Shown one piece after another: positions 27,871 to 38,939 of a DNA stretch of 64,000 nucleotides. This DNA is from Elusimicrobiota bacterium. Its GTDB lineage: Bacteria; Elusimicrobiota; Endomicrobiia; Endomicrobiales; Endomicrobiaceae. How positions within the stretch are numbered: the first letter of the stretch is position 1; the number at the start of each line of letters is the position of its first letter. Location: positions 1 to 64,000 of the forward strand of contig JAISQF010000011.1 of the NCBI GenBank assembly GCA_031274365.1, written 5' to 3'. The position numbers and the translations under genes were made by a program. The notes beneath the pieces are model-generated. The model did not search any database. It saw only the letters and a program-made list of their open reading frames with translations, and was not told where the DNA came from.

Positions 27871-28875
27871 ATGAAAACAGTGACGTGGGGTATGATAGGG
27901 TGCGGCGCGGTTACAGAGAAAAAAAGCACGCCGGCATTATATAAATCCGAGCATTCAAAACTCAAAAGCATTTATGCGACACAGTATGAAAAAGCCGCCG
28001 ATTACGCAAAGAGGCATAATGTTTCAACCGTTTGTAAGAGCGCGGACGAAATTTTTCAAGATAAAGAAATTGACGCCGTTTATATAGCCACCCCTCCGAA
28101 ATTTCATAAAGATTATGCAATTGCCTGTTTGAAAGCCGGAAAAATTCCTTATATAGAAAAACCTTTGGGTCTGAATTATCAAGAATGTCTCGATATTCTT
28201 GACGCTTCTAAAAAATATAATTTGCCGGTTTTTACAGCTTATTATCGACGCGGCATGGAAAAATATATTTTTATTAAATCTCTTATAGATTCAAATGCTT
28301 TGGGAAAAATTCTTTTTGTCCGATTAAATCATTTCTTAAAACCGGAACCTTGCGATTTGGATAGAAATAAACTTCCATGGCGTCTTATTCCGGAACAAAC
28401 GGGCGGCGGAAAATTTATAGATATGGTTACTCATGTTCTCGACATTACGGAATATTTTTTTGGAAATTTAGACGTGTTGGGCGCGGCCGCACAAAATAGA
28501 GGCGGATTATACGACGTAGAGGACACGGTCATAGCTTCATTAAAAAGCCAGAGCGGAGTATTGATTAGCGGGTGCTGGTGTTATGCGGCGGATTTTAATA
28601 ATGAGGAAATGCTTATAGCCGGCTCAAAAGGAGCGATATTAACTTCGGGTCTGTATTATGATTCGGTTAAAGTCCGCATCGATGGAAAAGAAGAAATAAA
28701 AGAATTCAAAGAACCCGAGCATGTCGCGATGCCTTATATGCAGATGGTAATAAATGAAATCGCCGGGGGCGCAAAGTCTCCCGCCGATATTTTGAGCGCG
28801 GCAAATAATGTTCGAATTATAGACGAGATATTGAAAGAATACCGCCGGTCGTATTCAAATTGCAAAGTTTCGTAA
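27871..28875 (+). CDS. Gfo/Idh/MocA-family oxidoreductase
   Basis: NAD(P)-dependent sugar or cyclitol dehydrogenase, 334 residues: N-terminal Rossmann motif GMIGCGAVTEKKS (about 7-19), the EKP cofactor loop in YIEKPLGLN (about 93-101) and the C-terminal beta-sheet domain with GGGKFIDMVTHVLDI, where the Asp and His are typical active-site residues. RBS AGGAG is 8 bases upstream. The substrate is not identifiable, but it sits between yiaK and the TRAP genes. Confidence 0.85.
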   Translation: MKTVTWGMIGCGAVTEKKSTPALYKSEHSKLKSIYATQYEKAADYAKRHNVSTVCKSADEIFQDKEIDAVYIATPPKFHKDYAIACLKAGKIPYIEKPLGLNYQECLDILDASKKYNLPVFTAYYRRGMEKYIFIKSLIDSNALGKILFVRLNHFLKPEPCDLDRNKLPWRLIPEQTGGGKFIDMVTHVLDITEYFFGNLDVLGAAAQNRGGLYDVEDTVIASLKSQSGVLISGCWCYAADFNNEEMLIAGSKGAILTSGLYYDSVKVRIDGKEEIKEFKEPEHVAMPYMQMVINEIAGGAKSPADILSAANNVRIIDEILKEYRRSYSNCKVS

Positions 28876-28948
28876 AATAAATAAACAATCCATTGTCTTT
28901 TTATTTCTATAAAAAGATGTGGAAAAAACAAAACGGAGGCAGTTGATC

Positions 28949-29938
28949 ATGAAAAAAGTATTGTTGGGAACAGCAGCATTGTTATTGGCTTTTGCAGTCG
29001 TTTCATGCGGCGGGAAAAAGTCCGATACTGTGGTATGGAAATTGGCTTTTAATCAGTCGGGCGAGCATCCGCAGGCAAGAGGTATGAAGTGGTTGAGCGA
29101 TGAATTCTATAAAGCAACAAACGGCGCTTACAGAATTGAAGTAAATCCCAATGAATTGTTAGGCAATCAGAAAGATTCTTTTGAACTTGTTCAAAGAGGA
29201 GCAATTCAGATGGCTTTGCTTGGAAATCCTATAGTAGAAGCGGTAAATCCTGATTTCGGACTTCTTGCTTTGCCCGGACTTTATAGCAGCGTAGAACATC
29301 AACAGAGAGTTTTCACAAGCGATCTTCTTAAAGATTTATACGCTTCGACGGCAAAAAATAATTTTTATGTATTGTCTGCAATACACGGCGGGACTCGTAA
29401 TATATATGCAAAGAAACCGGTTCGTTCGCCCGCAGATCTTAAAGGTATGAAAATCCGCGTTATGCAGTCTCAATCCATGATGGATGTTATAAACGCCATG
29501 GGCGGTATAGCTGTCGCAATGTCGCAAGGAGAAGTTTATACGGCTATTCAGCAAGGCGTGCTTGACGGAGCTGAAAATAATGAAGTCACTTATTATGATT
29601 TGAAACAATATGAAGTCGCTCCTATTTATTCATATACGAAACATTTTATGATGCCGGATATTCTTGTGATAAATAAAGAAGCTTATGACAGCTTAACCCC
29701 TGAGCATAAAGCTATATTTGATAAGCTTGTAAAAGAAGCCGTTGTTTTGACAACATCATTATTTTTAGAGCAGATTGAAAAAGCAAAAGTGGATGCAATT
29801 AAGGGAGGCGCCCAATTTATTGAAGATTTTGACCCCGCGGTATTTAGTAAAAATTTCGCGGCAATCGTCAATAATTTTATTTCAAAAAGCGCTTTCAGAA
29901 AAAATCTTTATAATAAGATAAAAGCCGCAGGGAAATAA
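28949..29938 (+). CDS. TRAP transporter solute-binding lipoprotein, copy 1
   Basis: DctP/YiaO-type binding protein, 329 residues. GGAGG before the ATG at 28949 fixes the start; a GTG at 28919 is rejected. A lipobox-like VVSC puts the lipidated Cys at residue 20, so it is anchored rather than free in the periplasm. MKIRVMQS carries the conserved Arg that binds the substrate carboxylate, followed by GGIAVAMSQGEVYTAIQQGVLDGAENN, the DctP signature. About 70% alike by eye to the second copy at 31891. The ligand is presumably a sugar acid. Confidence 0.92.
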   Translation: MKKVLLGTAALLLAFAVVSCGGKKSDTVVWKLAFNQSGEHPQARGMKWLSDEFYKATNGAYRIEVNPNELLGNQKDSFELVQRGAIQMALLGNPIVEAVNPDFGLLALPGLYSSVEHQQRVFTSDLLKDLYASTAKNNFYVLSAIHGGTRNIYAKKPVRSPADLKGMKIRVMQSQSMMDVINAMGGIAVAMSQGEVYTAIQQGVLDGAENNEVTYYDLKQYEVAPIYSYTKHFMMPDILVINKEAYDSLTPEHKAIFDKLVKEAVVLTTSLFLEQIEKAKVDAIKGGAQFIEDFDPAVFSKNFAAIVNNFISKSAFRKNLYNKIKAAGK

Positions 29939-29949
29939 ATAAAAAAATT

Positions 29950-29990
29950 GCAGATTCCCGTTTTGCTTATTGTGCGAAACGGGAATTTGC
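29950..29990 (+). promoter_or_regulatory. Hairpin between TRAP P1 and Q1 genes
   Basis: GCAGATTCCCGTTT (29950-29963) pairs with AAACGGGAATTTGC (29977-29990) with one mismatch. No T run follows, so it more likely stabilises the upstream mRNA or partly attenuates, giving more binding protein than membrane subunits. Confidence 0.6.
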
Positions 29991-30046
29991 GATAAACGAG
30001 TCTTCCTCAATTATTTAAAAATAGCACACATAATACGGGAGTTTTT

Positions 30047-30520
30047 ATGGAAGATATAAAAAGAAAAATAGACGTATTTCTACAATGGTTTTGTATTATT
30101 ATAGTTGCCGTAATGACTTTTTTTGTTACGTATCAGGTGATTACCCGCTATCTTTTTAACAGCCCAAGTGCAATAAGCGAAGCTCTTGCACGGTATTTAT
30201 TTGTTTGGCTCACAATGTATGGCGGGGCTTATGTTTTTGGTAAAAGAGAGCATATGAATCTTGGATTTATCCGCGATAAAATGCCTCTAAAAATAAAAAC
30301 TGCCATTGAAATGTTCTCTGAATTTGTCATAGCCGTTTTTGCCGTTATCGTGATGATAATCGGCGGCTATATACAAACTTCCACTCAGATGATTCAGGCT
30401 GATCCATCGACTCAAATTCCTATGGGATATATATATTCGTCGGTTATGATAAGCGGTATTTTGATAGTATTCTATTCTTTGTGTAATGAAATAAAGCTGT
30501 TAAAAAAATTGAAAGTTTAA
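30047..30520 (+). CDS. TRAP transporter small membrane subunit, copy 1
   Basis: DctQ/YiaM-type protein, 157 residues with four hydrophobic segments; the typical RYLFNSPSAISEALARYLFVWLTMYG region spans about residues 40-65. It bridges the binding protein and the large DctM subunit in the inner membrane. GGGAG lies 7 bases before the ATG. Confidence 0.9.
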   Translation: MEDIKRKIDVFLQWFCIIIVAVMTFFVTYQVITRYLFNSPSAISEALARYLFVWLTMYGGAYVFGKREHMNLGFIRDKMPLKIKTAIEMFSEFVIAVFAVIVMIIGGYIQTSTQMIQADPSTQIPMGYIYSSVMISGILIVFYSLCNEIKLLKKLKV

Positions 30521-30540
30521 TCATATTTCGGAGGTTTATT

Positions 30541-31848
30541 ATGGACGCAGCAGTTCTTGCCGGATTGGTAATGGTTGTAAGCGTTTTGATAATGCTTGCC
30601 CTCGGTATTCCGATAGCTATTAGTATAGGATTGGGTTCTACAATTTCTATGTTATTTATTTTGCCGTTTGACGTGGCAATGTCATCTTCAGCGCAGCGAA
30701 TGTTTACCGGTTCGGATTCATTTCCGCTTATGGCTATAACTTTTTTTATTCTTGCCGGAAATATTATGAATAACGGGGGGATAGCTCTGCGTCTTGTCAA
30801 TTGCGCAAAGGTTCTCGCCGGACGTATGCCGGCCCCTCTTGCACAAACTAATATATTAGCCAATATGCTTTTTGGCGCTTTAAGCGGTTCGGGAGTGGCG
30901 GCCGCGGCGGCAATCGGCGGGACTTTAGGTCCTATTGAAAAGAAAGAGGGTTATGATCCAAATTTTATAGCGAGCGTAAACGTGGCTTCGGCTCCTACCG
31001 GAATGTTAATACCCCCTTCAAACACTTTAATAGTTTATTCTACAGTCGCGGGAAGCGTATCTGTTTCGGCATTATTTATAGCGGGATATTTTCCGGGCAT
31101 ATTGTGGGGAATATTCTGTATGATTTTGGTTGCGTTTATAGCCAAAAGACGCGGATACAGATCCGCCGAAAGCGTAGATTTTAAGACCGGACTAAAAACA
31201 ATTATTATTGCCATACCCAGCCTTTTGCTTATAGTAATTGTTATTGGCGGAATTCTTGCCGGTATCTTTACCGCTACGGAAGGAAGCGCAATAGCGGTTT
31301 GTTACAGCCTCTTTTTAAGTTTGTGTTATAGGACAATCAATTGGAAACAAGTAAAAACTATTCTTCTCTCAACTGCGGAAACTACCGTGATTGTTACTTT
31401 TATGATCGGCGTCTCTATGATTATGAGCTGGATTATGAGCTTTACGCATATCCCGGCTATCGTAGCCGATACTCTTTTAGGTTTTACTCATAATGAATAT
31501 GCGATTCTTTTTATAATGAATGCCATTTTGCTCATTGTAGGTATGGCTATGGATCCTATACCTGCGATTTTGATTTTTACGCCTATATTTTTGCCAATAT
31601 GCGTAAGCTTTGGAATGAGCCCGATTCAGTTTGGCATAATAATGACTATGAATCTTTGTATAGGCACTATCACCCCGCCGGTAGGTCCCATACTGTTTAC
31701 AGGCTGCAGGGTGGGAGGAGTAACGATAGAATCAATTTTTAAGCATTTATTGCCGTTTTTTACAGTTACTGTTATTGCTCTTTTATTGACTACTTATGTT
31801 CCGGCCGTGTCAATGTGGCTTCCGAGCGTTTTTGGATTAGTAAAATAA
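30541..31848 (+). CDS. TRAP transporter large permease subunit, copy 1
   Basis: DctM/YiaN-type 435-residue transporter with about 12 membrane segments. Family hallmarks: FPLMAITFFILAGNIMNNGG, GALSGSGVAAAAAIGGTLGP, SNTLIVYSTVAGSVSVSALF and GMAMDPIPAILIFTPIFLP. Uses an Na+ gradient to drive uptake of the acid delivered by the P subunit. Follows Q1 by 20 bases with GGAGG ahead of the ATG. Confidence 0.93.
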   Translation: MDAAVLAGLVMVVSVLIMLALGIPIAISIGLGSTISMLFILPFDVAMSSSAQRMFTGSDSFPLMAITFFILAGNIMNNGGIALRLVNCAKVLAGRMPAPLAQTNILANMLFGALSGSGVAAAAAIGGTLGPIEKKEGYDPNFIASVNVASAPTGMLIPPSNTLIVYSTVAGSVSVSALFIAGYFPGILWGIFCMILVAFIAKRRGYRSAESVDFKTGLKTIIIAIPSLLLIVIVIGGILAGIFTATEGSAIAVCYSLFLSLCYRTINWKQVKTILLSTAETTVIVTFMIGVSMIMSWIMSFTHIPAIVADTLLGFTHNEYAILFIMNAILLIVGMAMDPIPAILIFTPIFLPICVSFGMSPIQFGIIMTMNLCIGTITPPVGPILFTGCRVGGVTIESIFKHLLPFFTVTVIALLLTTYVPAVSMWLPSVFGLVK

Positions 31849-31890
31849 TGTGTAAAACCTCTTGAAAAAGAGGAAATAAAAGGAGGGCGT

Positions 31891-32874
31891 ATGAAAAAAG
31901 TATTATTGGGAAGTTTAGTATTGTTGTTTGCTTTTGCTCTTGTGGCATGCGGCGGAAAAAAGTCAAAAACACAAGTATGGAAATTGGCTTTTAATCAGTC
32001 CATAGAGCATCCTCAAGCGCAGGGATTGTTGTGGTTAAGCGACGAATTCTACAAAGCCACGGACGGAGCTTACAGAATTGAAGTAAATCCGAATGAACTT
32101 TTAGGAAATCAACAAGAATCTTTAGAATCTCTGCAAAACGGAGTAATTCAAATGGCTATAGTTGGAAATCCTATAGTTGAAGCGGTAAATCCTGATTTTG
32201 CAGTCTTAGCTTTGCCGGGTCTTTATGGAAACGCCGAACATCAGGAGGAGATTTATAAGAGCGGAGTTCTCAATGAATTATTCGCTACGACTGTAAAAAA
32301 TAATTTCTACACTTTGGCGGCCATTCATTCCGGAGTTAGAAATATTTTTGCAAAGAAACCGGTTCGCTCGCCCGCGGATCTTAAAGGTATGAAAATTCGC
32401 GTTCAGCAATCTCAGCTTATGATTGACGTAATCAACGCTATGGGCGCAGTAGCCGTTCCGATGTCGCAGGGAGAAGTTTATACGGCTATCCAGCAGGGCG
32501 TGCTTGACGGAGCGGAAAATAACGAAGTCACTTATTATCAATTGAAACATTATGAAGTCGCTCCCGTTTTTTCTTATACAAGACATCTTATGATTCCAGA
32601 TATTATTGTGATAAATAAGGACGTCTATGATAGTTTAAGCCCAGAGCATAAAGCTATTTTTGACAGACTTATGAAAGAAACTATAGACCGCGTTTTTGCA
32701 AACTTCCTTGAGCAAGTAACACAATCAAAAGAAGCTGCCGCGGCAAAAGGCGCCACGTTTATAGATGATTTTGACTCTTCTGTATTTAATAAAAATTTCG
32801 CGGGAGTTATAACTAAAACCCTTAATACTCCTTCAAAGAAAAAACTTTATAACGCTATTAAAGCGATAAGATAA
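31891..32874 (+). CDS. TRAP transporter solute-binding lipoprotein, copy 2
   Basis: 327 residues, paralogue of the protein at 28949, with lipobox LVAC (Cys20), the same MKIRVQQS Arg motif and AVPMSQGEVYTAIQQGVLDGAENN. Differences cluster in the ligand-facing and C-terminal parts (for example GAVAVP versus GGIAVA), which would fit a shift in substrate. AGGAGGG precedes the ATG. Confidence 0.92.
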   Translation: MKKVLLGSLVLLFAFALVACGGKKSKTQVWKLAFNQSIEHPQAQGLLWLSDEFYKATDGAYRIEVNPNELLGNQQESLESLQNGVIQMAIVGNPIVEAVNPDFAVLALPGLYGNAEHQEEIYKSGVLNELFATTVKNNFYTLAAIHSGVRNIFAKKPVRSPADLKGMKIRVQQSQLMIDVINAMGAVAVPMSQGEVYTAIQQGVLDGAENNEVTYYQLKHYEVAPVFSYTRHLMIPDIIVINKDVYDSLSPEHKAIFDRLMKETIDRVFANFLEQVTQSKEAAAAKGATFIDDFDSSVFNKNFAGVITKTLNTPSKKKLYNAIKAIR

Positions 32875-32888
32875 TTTCTTTGCGTTTT

Positions 32889-32917
32889 GTCTCCTCTCTA
32901 TTTTTTAGAGAGGAGGC
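32889..32917 (+). promoter_or_regulatory. Hairpin between TRAP P2 and Q2 genes
   Basis: GTCTCCTCTCTA (32889-32900) pairs at all twelve positions with TAGAGAGGAGGC (32906-32917) around a T5 loop; GATTTTT follows. It is in the same P-Q position as the hairpin of copy 1, though unrelated in sequence, so the structure rather than the sequence appears to be kept. Confidence 0.65.
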
Positions 32918-32958
32918 GATTTTTAATTTTTGACTTTAGTTGTAAAAATGGAGCGCTT

Positions 32959-33432
32959 ATGAAAAAAATAAAAGATTATGTTGACACAATTTTGCAATGG
33001 TTTTGTATTAGTATTTTGGTTGTTATGACTATTTTGGTTACATATCAAGTTATCACAAGATATATTTTCAATAATCCCAGCGCTATAAGCGAAGCTCTCG
33101 CTCGGTATTTATTCGTTTGGCTCACAATGTATGGCGGGGCTTATGTTTTTGGAAGACGGGAACATATGAATCTCTCTTTTATCCGCGACAAATTCCCGCC
33201 TAAAATAAAAACCATCCTTGAAATGACTTCAGAATTTCTTGTGGCAATTTTTGCCGCGGCAATAATGATTTACGGCGGAAAATTTTATGTTTCCCAGCAA
33301 ATGATTCAGTTAGATCCGTCTATGCAAATTCCCATGGGTTATATTTATTCATCACTGCCTATCGGAGGAATTTTGATTTTGTTTTATTTTGTTTGTAATG
33401 AATTGGATTTGTTAAAAAAGTTAAAGAATTAA
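32959..33432 (+). CDS. TRAP transporter small membrane subunit, copy 2
   Basis: 157 residues, same length as copy 1 and nearly identical through RYIFNNPSAISEALARYLFVWLTMYGGAYVFG. I place the start at the ATG at 32959 (GGAG seven bases upstream), which matches copy 1; an upstream ATG at 32887 would lie inside the P-Q hairpin. Confidence 0.9.
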   Translation: MKKIKDYVDTILQWFCISILVVMTILVTYQVITRYIFNNPSAISEALARYLFVWLTMYGGAYVFGRREHMNLSFIRDKFPPKIKTILEMTSEFLVAIFAAAIMIYGGKFYVSQQMIQLDPSMQIPMGYIYSSLPIGGILILFYFVCNELDLLKKLKN

Positions 33433-33457
33433 ACTTTATTTTAGGACGGGAGGTTTT

Positions 33458-34768
33458 ATGGATGCAGCAGTTCTTGCCGTATTGATAATGGCAATATCTA
33501 TAGTAATAATGTTAGCTATCGGAGTTCCAATAGCCGTTAGCATAGGATTAGGTTCAGCTCTTGCGATGGCGGCTTTCTTGTCTTTTGACAGAGCTATGAT
33601 GATGAGCGCTCAAAAAATGTTTTCGGGAGCAAACTCTTTTCCTCTTATGGCGATACCGTTTTTTGTTTTAGCGGGAAATGTTATGAATAATGGAGGAATA
33701 GCGATAAGGCTTGTCAATTGCGCAAAGGTTTTAGCCGGACGTATGCCTGCGCCGCTTGCTCAAACAAATATTATAGCCAATATGCTTTTTGGCGCATTGA
33801 GCGGATCAGGCGCCGCCGCGGCAGCCGCTATCGGAGGAACAATAGGACCTCTTGAGAGAAAAGACGGTTATGATCCAAATTTCAGCGCCGCCGTAAATAT
33901 TTGCACAGCGCCCACGGGGATATTGATTCCTCCTTCAAATACTTTAATCGTTTATTCAACAGTCGCGGGAAGCGTGTCCGTCTCGGCTCTTTTTATCGGC
34001 GGCTATTTGCCCGGTATTCTCTGGGGCGCTTTGTGTATGATTTTGGTTGCGATTATAGCCAAAAGACGCGGATATTCTTCGGCGCAAAGAGTTGATTTTT
34101 TAACCGGAATCAAAACAATTTTAACAGCGGTGCCGAGTTTATTATTGATTGTTGTGGTTATCGGCGGAATTCTTGCCGGTATTTTTACCGCTACGGAAGC
34201 AAGCGCGATAGCGGTGGTTTATTCCTTAGTTTTAAGTTTATGTTATAGAAATTTAGACGCGAAAAAAATGAAACGTATTCTTTCTCAAACTGCCGAGACA
34301 ACGGTTATAATTCTTTTTATGATAAGCGTTTCTATGATTATGAGTTATGTGATGGCATATACCCATATTCCTGAAATTATCGCCAATACTCTTATGAGCT
34401 TTACTCAAAATCCTTACGCTATTTTGCTTATAATGAATATCATTTTACTTTTGATAGGTATGGCAATGGATCCAACGCCCGCAATTTTAATTTTTACGCC
34501 TATATTTTTGCCGATGTGCTTAAAATTTGGAATGGATCCGGTTCAGTTTGGAATTATTATAACGATGAATCTTTGCATTGGAACAATCACGCCGCCCGTC
34601 GGAACAATTCTTTTTACGGGCTGTAAAGTCGGCGGAGTAAGCATAGAATCAGTTTTCAAACATTTACTGCCTTTTTTCATAGTTACAATAATAGCGCTTA
34701 TGCTTACGACATACGTTCCGGCTCTGTCTTTGTGGCTGCCAAGTTTATTTGACTTAGTTAAGTTTTAA
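33458..34768 (+). CDS. TRAP transporter large permease subunit, copy 2
   Basis: 436 residues, paralogue of the gene at 30541 with the same hallmarks (GALSGSGAAAAAAIGGTIGP, GMAMDPTPAILIFTPIFLP). Large blocks are identical between the copies at protein level while codons differ, which indicates an old duplication held by selection rather than a recent copy or assembly artefact. Confidence 0.93.
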   Translation: MDAAVLAVLIMAISIVIMLAIGVPIAVSIGLGSALAMAAFLSFDRAMMMSAQKMFSGANSFPLMAIPFFVLAGNVMNNGGIAIRLVNCAKVLAGRMPAPLAQTNIIANMLFGALSGSGAAAAAAIGGTIGPLERKDGYDPNFSAAVNICTAPTGILIPPSNTLIVYSTVAGSVSVSALFIGGYLPGILWGALCMILVAIIAKRRGYSSAQRVDFLTGIKTILTAVPSLLLIVVVIGGILAGIFTATEASAIAVVYSLVLSLCYRNLDAKKMKRILSQTAETTVIILFMISVSMIMSYVMAYTHIPEIIANTLMSFTQNPYAILLIMNIILLLIGMAMDPTPAILIFTPIFLPMCLKFGMDPVQFGIIITMNLCIGTITPPVGTILFTGCKVGGVSIESVFKHLLPFFIVTIIALMLTTYVPALSLWLPSLFDLVKF

Positions 34769-34838
34769 TTTGGATTTATTTTAGAGTTAAATTAGAGTTT
34801 CTAATTTGTTATTCAAATAAAGTTTAACGGAGAATAAA

Positions 34839-36449
34839 ATGTTAGAAAAAATTCAGAAGTTTGGCGGAGCTTTATTTACACCAGTATTATTGTTTCCGTT
34901 TGCCGGTATCGCCATAGCTTTGGGCATACTTTTTACGACTGAAATGGTAATGGGCTCCATAGCAAAACCCGGAACATTGTGGTATCAAATTTGGAATCTT
35001 GTTATGGAAGGCGGATGGACGGTTTTTAGACAAATGCCTCTGCTTTTTGTCGTGGCTTTGCCCATAGGTATGGCAAAAAAACAAAATGCGCGCTGCGCTA
35101 TGGAAGCCCTAATTTTATTTTTAACTTTCCATTATTTTTTAAGCGCTATTTTGTCTCAATGGGGATCGTATTTTGGAGTGAACTTTTCTTTGGACGCCGG
35201 CGGCACAAGCGGTCTGGCTATGGTGGCAAATATAAAGACTTTGGATATGGGAATTATGGGCGCTTTGCTCATTTCCGGAATAGTTATTTTTATTCATAAT
35301 AAATTCTATGATACAAATCTTCCGGATTGGATCGGCGTTTTTCGCGGTTCGACTTTTGTTTATGCCATAGGTTTTATCGTTATGATTCCTATGGCTTTTC
35401 TTATGGCTTTGATCTGGCCGAAAGTTCAAAGCGGTATGTCTATTTTTCAGATATTCGCCGCTCAGACGGGCGCTTTGGGAGTTTGGATTTTTATTTTTCT
35501 TGAAAGAATTTTAATTCCGTTTGGACTTCATCATCTTTTATATTTTTCCTTTTATTATGATAATGCGATAGTGCACGGAGGAATTTATGCGACTTGGGCT
35601 GAGAATTTGCCTATGCTTGCCGCTTCTACCGAACCTCTAAAAGTTTTAGCGCCTTATGCGAGATTTACATTGACGGGACTTTCTAAAATGTTTGGATGCT
35701 TGGGAATAGCGATGGCTTTTTATTCGACGGCAAAACCCGGAAAGAAAAAAATTACTTTGGGTCTGTTGATACCGATTACGCTTACGGCAATTTTATGTGG
35801 AATAACGGAGCCGATAGAGTTCACATTTTTATTTATAGCGCCCATGTTATTTGTCATTCACGCATTATTGGCGGCGACATTAGCCACTATTGAATATCTT
35901 TTTGGTTTAGTCGGCATATTTTCAGGCGGAGCCATTGAGATGGCGGCTTTTAATTGGATACCTTTAATGCGTAATCATTGGCATCTTTATATCGTTCAAT
36001 TTATAATCGGCTTTATATTTACGGGAATTTATTTTGTAATTTTTAGAACTATAATTTTGAAATTTAACTTAAAAACACCCGGCCGCGAAGACACTCCCGA
36101 GGAAGTTAAATTCTATTCTAAAAAAGATTATAAAGAAAAACAGGGCGGAACTTCGGCAAATGAAACAAATGACACTTCATCCGCCCCATCCCTAACCGGA
36201 GAGAATGATAATTCAATGTCTTTTGAGGCTAAGATATTGGCCGGTCTTGGCGGAAAAGACAATATTGTCGAAGTGACAAATTGCGCCACAAGGTTGAGAG
36301 TTGGAATAAAAGATCCGAGCCTTGTAAAAGACGACGCTTATTTTAAGTCTATCGGCGCTTTTGGATGTATGAAAGCGCATGACAGCGTTCAGGTGATAAT
36401 AGGTTTGAAAGTCGCGAAGGTTAGAGATGATTTTGAAAAACTTTTGTAA
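34839..36449 (+). CDS. PTS alpha-glucoside transporter subunit IICB
   Basis: 536 residues. The EIIC membrane domain (about 1-430) is of the glucose/maltose superfamily (GITEPIEFTFLFIAP motif near residue 327). A flexible linker rich in Ser/Thr/Asn leads to EIIB, whose phospho-Cys482 sits in TNCATRLRVGIKD. It matches AglA/GlvC-type carriers that pair with GH4 6-phospho-alpha-glucosidases, as here. No EIIA domain is present, so phosphate must come from a separate glucose-type EIIA elsewhere. CGGAG precedes the ATG. Confidence 0.9.
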   Translation: MLEKIQKFGGALFTPVLLFPFAGIAIALGILFTTEMVMGSIAKPGTLWYQIWNLVMEGGWTVFRQMPLLFVVALPIGMAKKQNARCAMEALILFLTFHYFLSAILSQWGSYFGVNFSLDAGGTSGLAMVANIKTLDMGIMGALLISGIVIFIHNKFYDTNLPDWIGVFRGSTFVYAIGFIVMIPMAFLMALIWPKVQSGMSIFQIFAAQTGALGVWIFIFLERILIPFGLHHLLYFSFYYDNAIVHGGIYATWAENLPMLAASTEPLKVLAPYARFTLTGLSKMFGCLGIAMAFYSTAKPGKKKITLGLLIPITLTAILCGITEPIEFTFLFIAPMLFVIHALLAATLATIEYLFGLVGIFSGGAIEMAAFNWIPLMRNHWHLYIVQFIIGFIFTGIYFVIFRTIILKFNLKTPGREDTPEEVKFYSKKDYKEKQGGTSANETNDTSSAPSLTGENDNSMSFEAKILAGLGGKDNIVEVTNCATRLRVGIKDPSLVKDDAYFKSIGAFGCMKAHDSVQVIIGLKVAKVRDDFEKLL

Positions 36450-37802
<1,353 letters not shown>

Positions 37803-37845
37803 AAAATTAAATCGCGGCAGAAACACCAAAAACAAAGGAGGATGT

Positions 37846-38865
37846 ATGAAAGTAGCTAAAGTTTATGCAAAAAAAGATTTGAGATTAGAAGAAATTGAAA
37901 AGCCATCTATTACAAGACCGGGCGATGTGTTGATAAAAACTAAATACGTCGGCATTTGCGGTTCCGACGTTCATCTTTATCACGGCGCAAATCCGCTGGC
38001 CATTTTACCTCGCATTATGGGGCATGAAATTGTCGGAGTGGTTGAAGATATGGGCGCGGACGTTAAAGGTTTGGCGGCGGGGGATCATATTGTGATAGAG
38101 CCTATAAGTTATTGCGGAAAATGTTACGCTTGCCGCAATAATATGCCGAATGTCTGCGAAAGTTTATTGGTTTTTGGAGTTCAGCAAGACGGAGGAATGC
38201 GGGAATATTTTACAATTCCTCAGAAACAAGTTCTAAAAATCGATAAGAATTTGCCGTGGGAAGAAGCCGTTTTGATAGAGCCTTTTACAATCGGCGCAAA
38301 TGCGACGCTTAGAGGAAATGTCGGCATAGGCGACACTGTCGTCGTCTTTGGAGCGGGACCCATCGGCATAGCCGCTTTGAAACTTGCAAAAATTAAAGGC
38401 GCATCGGTTATGGTTGCCGATATTGTCGATGAGAAATTGGAATTTGCAAAAAAACAAGGCGCGAACGTAATAGTAAATACGTCGAAAGTTAAAATTGAAG
38501 ACGCTGTAAAAGAATGGACAAAAGGCGAGGGCGCAAATAAAGTTATAGACGCCGTTTGTATTCCGAAAATTCTTGAGGATGCTCTCAATATTCTTTCCGT
38601 AGCGGGCGTTTTTGTCAATTTAAGTTTTAATGCCGCGGCGGCGCAAGTTCCGGCTTTGCCTCTTACAAGAAAACAACTTACTATAGCCGGATCCAGACTT
38701 GAATCATATCAATTTACAAATGTCATAAGACTTATGGAATCGGGAACTTTAAGAGGCAACGGTTTGGTGACGCATAAATGGAAATTCTCCGAAATTCAAA
38801 AAGCTTTTGATTTTATCGACGCAAACGCCGCTCAAGTCAAAAAAGGACTTTTGGAATTTTTTTAG
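37846..38865 (+). CDS. Zinc-dependent medium-chain dehydrogenase (sugar-acid/polyol type)
   Basis: 339 residues of the MDR superfamily. Catalytic zinc site GICGSDVHLYHG (Cys about 38) and GHEIVGVVEDMG (His/Glu about 60), structural zinc cysteines in CGKCYACRNNMPNVC (about 92-106) and Rossmann VFGAGPIGIAALK. It resembles L-galactonate 5-dehydrogenase (LgoD/YjjN) and sorbitol dehydrogenases. With an IdnO-type SDR next to it, oxidation of an aldonate or hexitol is likely; the exact substrate is open. Confidence 0.85.
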   Translation: MKVAKVYAKKDLRLEEIEKPSITRPGDVLIKTKYVGICGSDVHLYHGANPLAILPRIMGHEIVGVVEDMGADVKGLAAGDHIVIEPISYCGKCYACRNNMPNVCESLLVFGVQQDGGMREYFTIPQKQVLKIDKNLPWEEAVLIEPFTIGANATLRGNVGIGDTVVVFGAGPIGIAALKLAKIKGASVMVADIVDEKLEFAKKQGANVIVNTSKVKIEDAVKEWTKGEGANKVIDAVCIPKILEDALNILSVAGVFVNLSFNAAAAQVPALPLTRKQLTIAGSRLESYQFTNVIRLMESGTLRGNGLVTHKWKFSEIQKAFDFIDANAAQVKKGLLEFF

Positions 38866-38939
38866 ATTTTGCGAAACTGAAAATTTGCGGAAATGGAAAT
38901 ACGGAATAATAGTTTTTAATTTAGTAAAGGAGGCATAAA

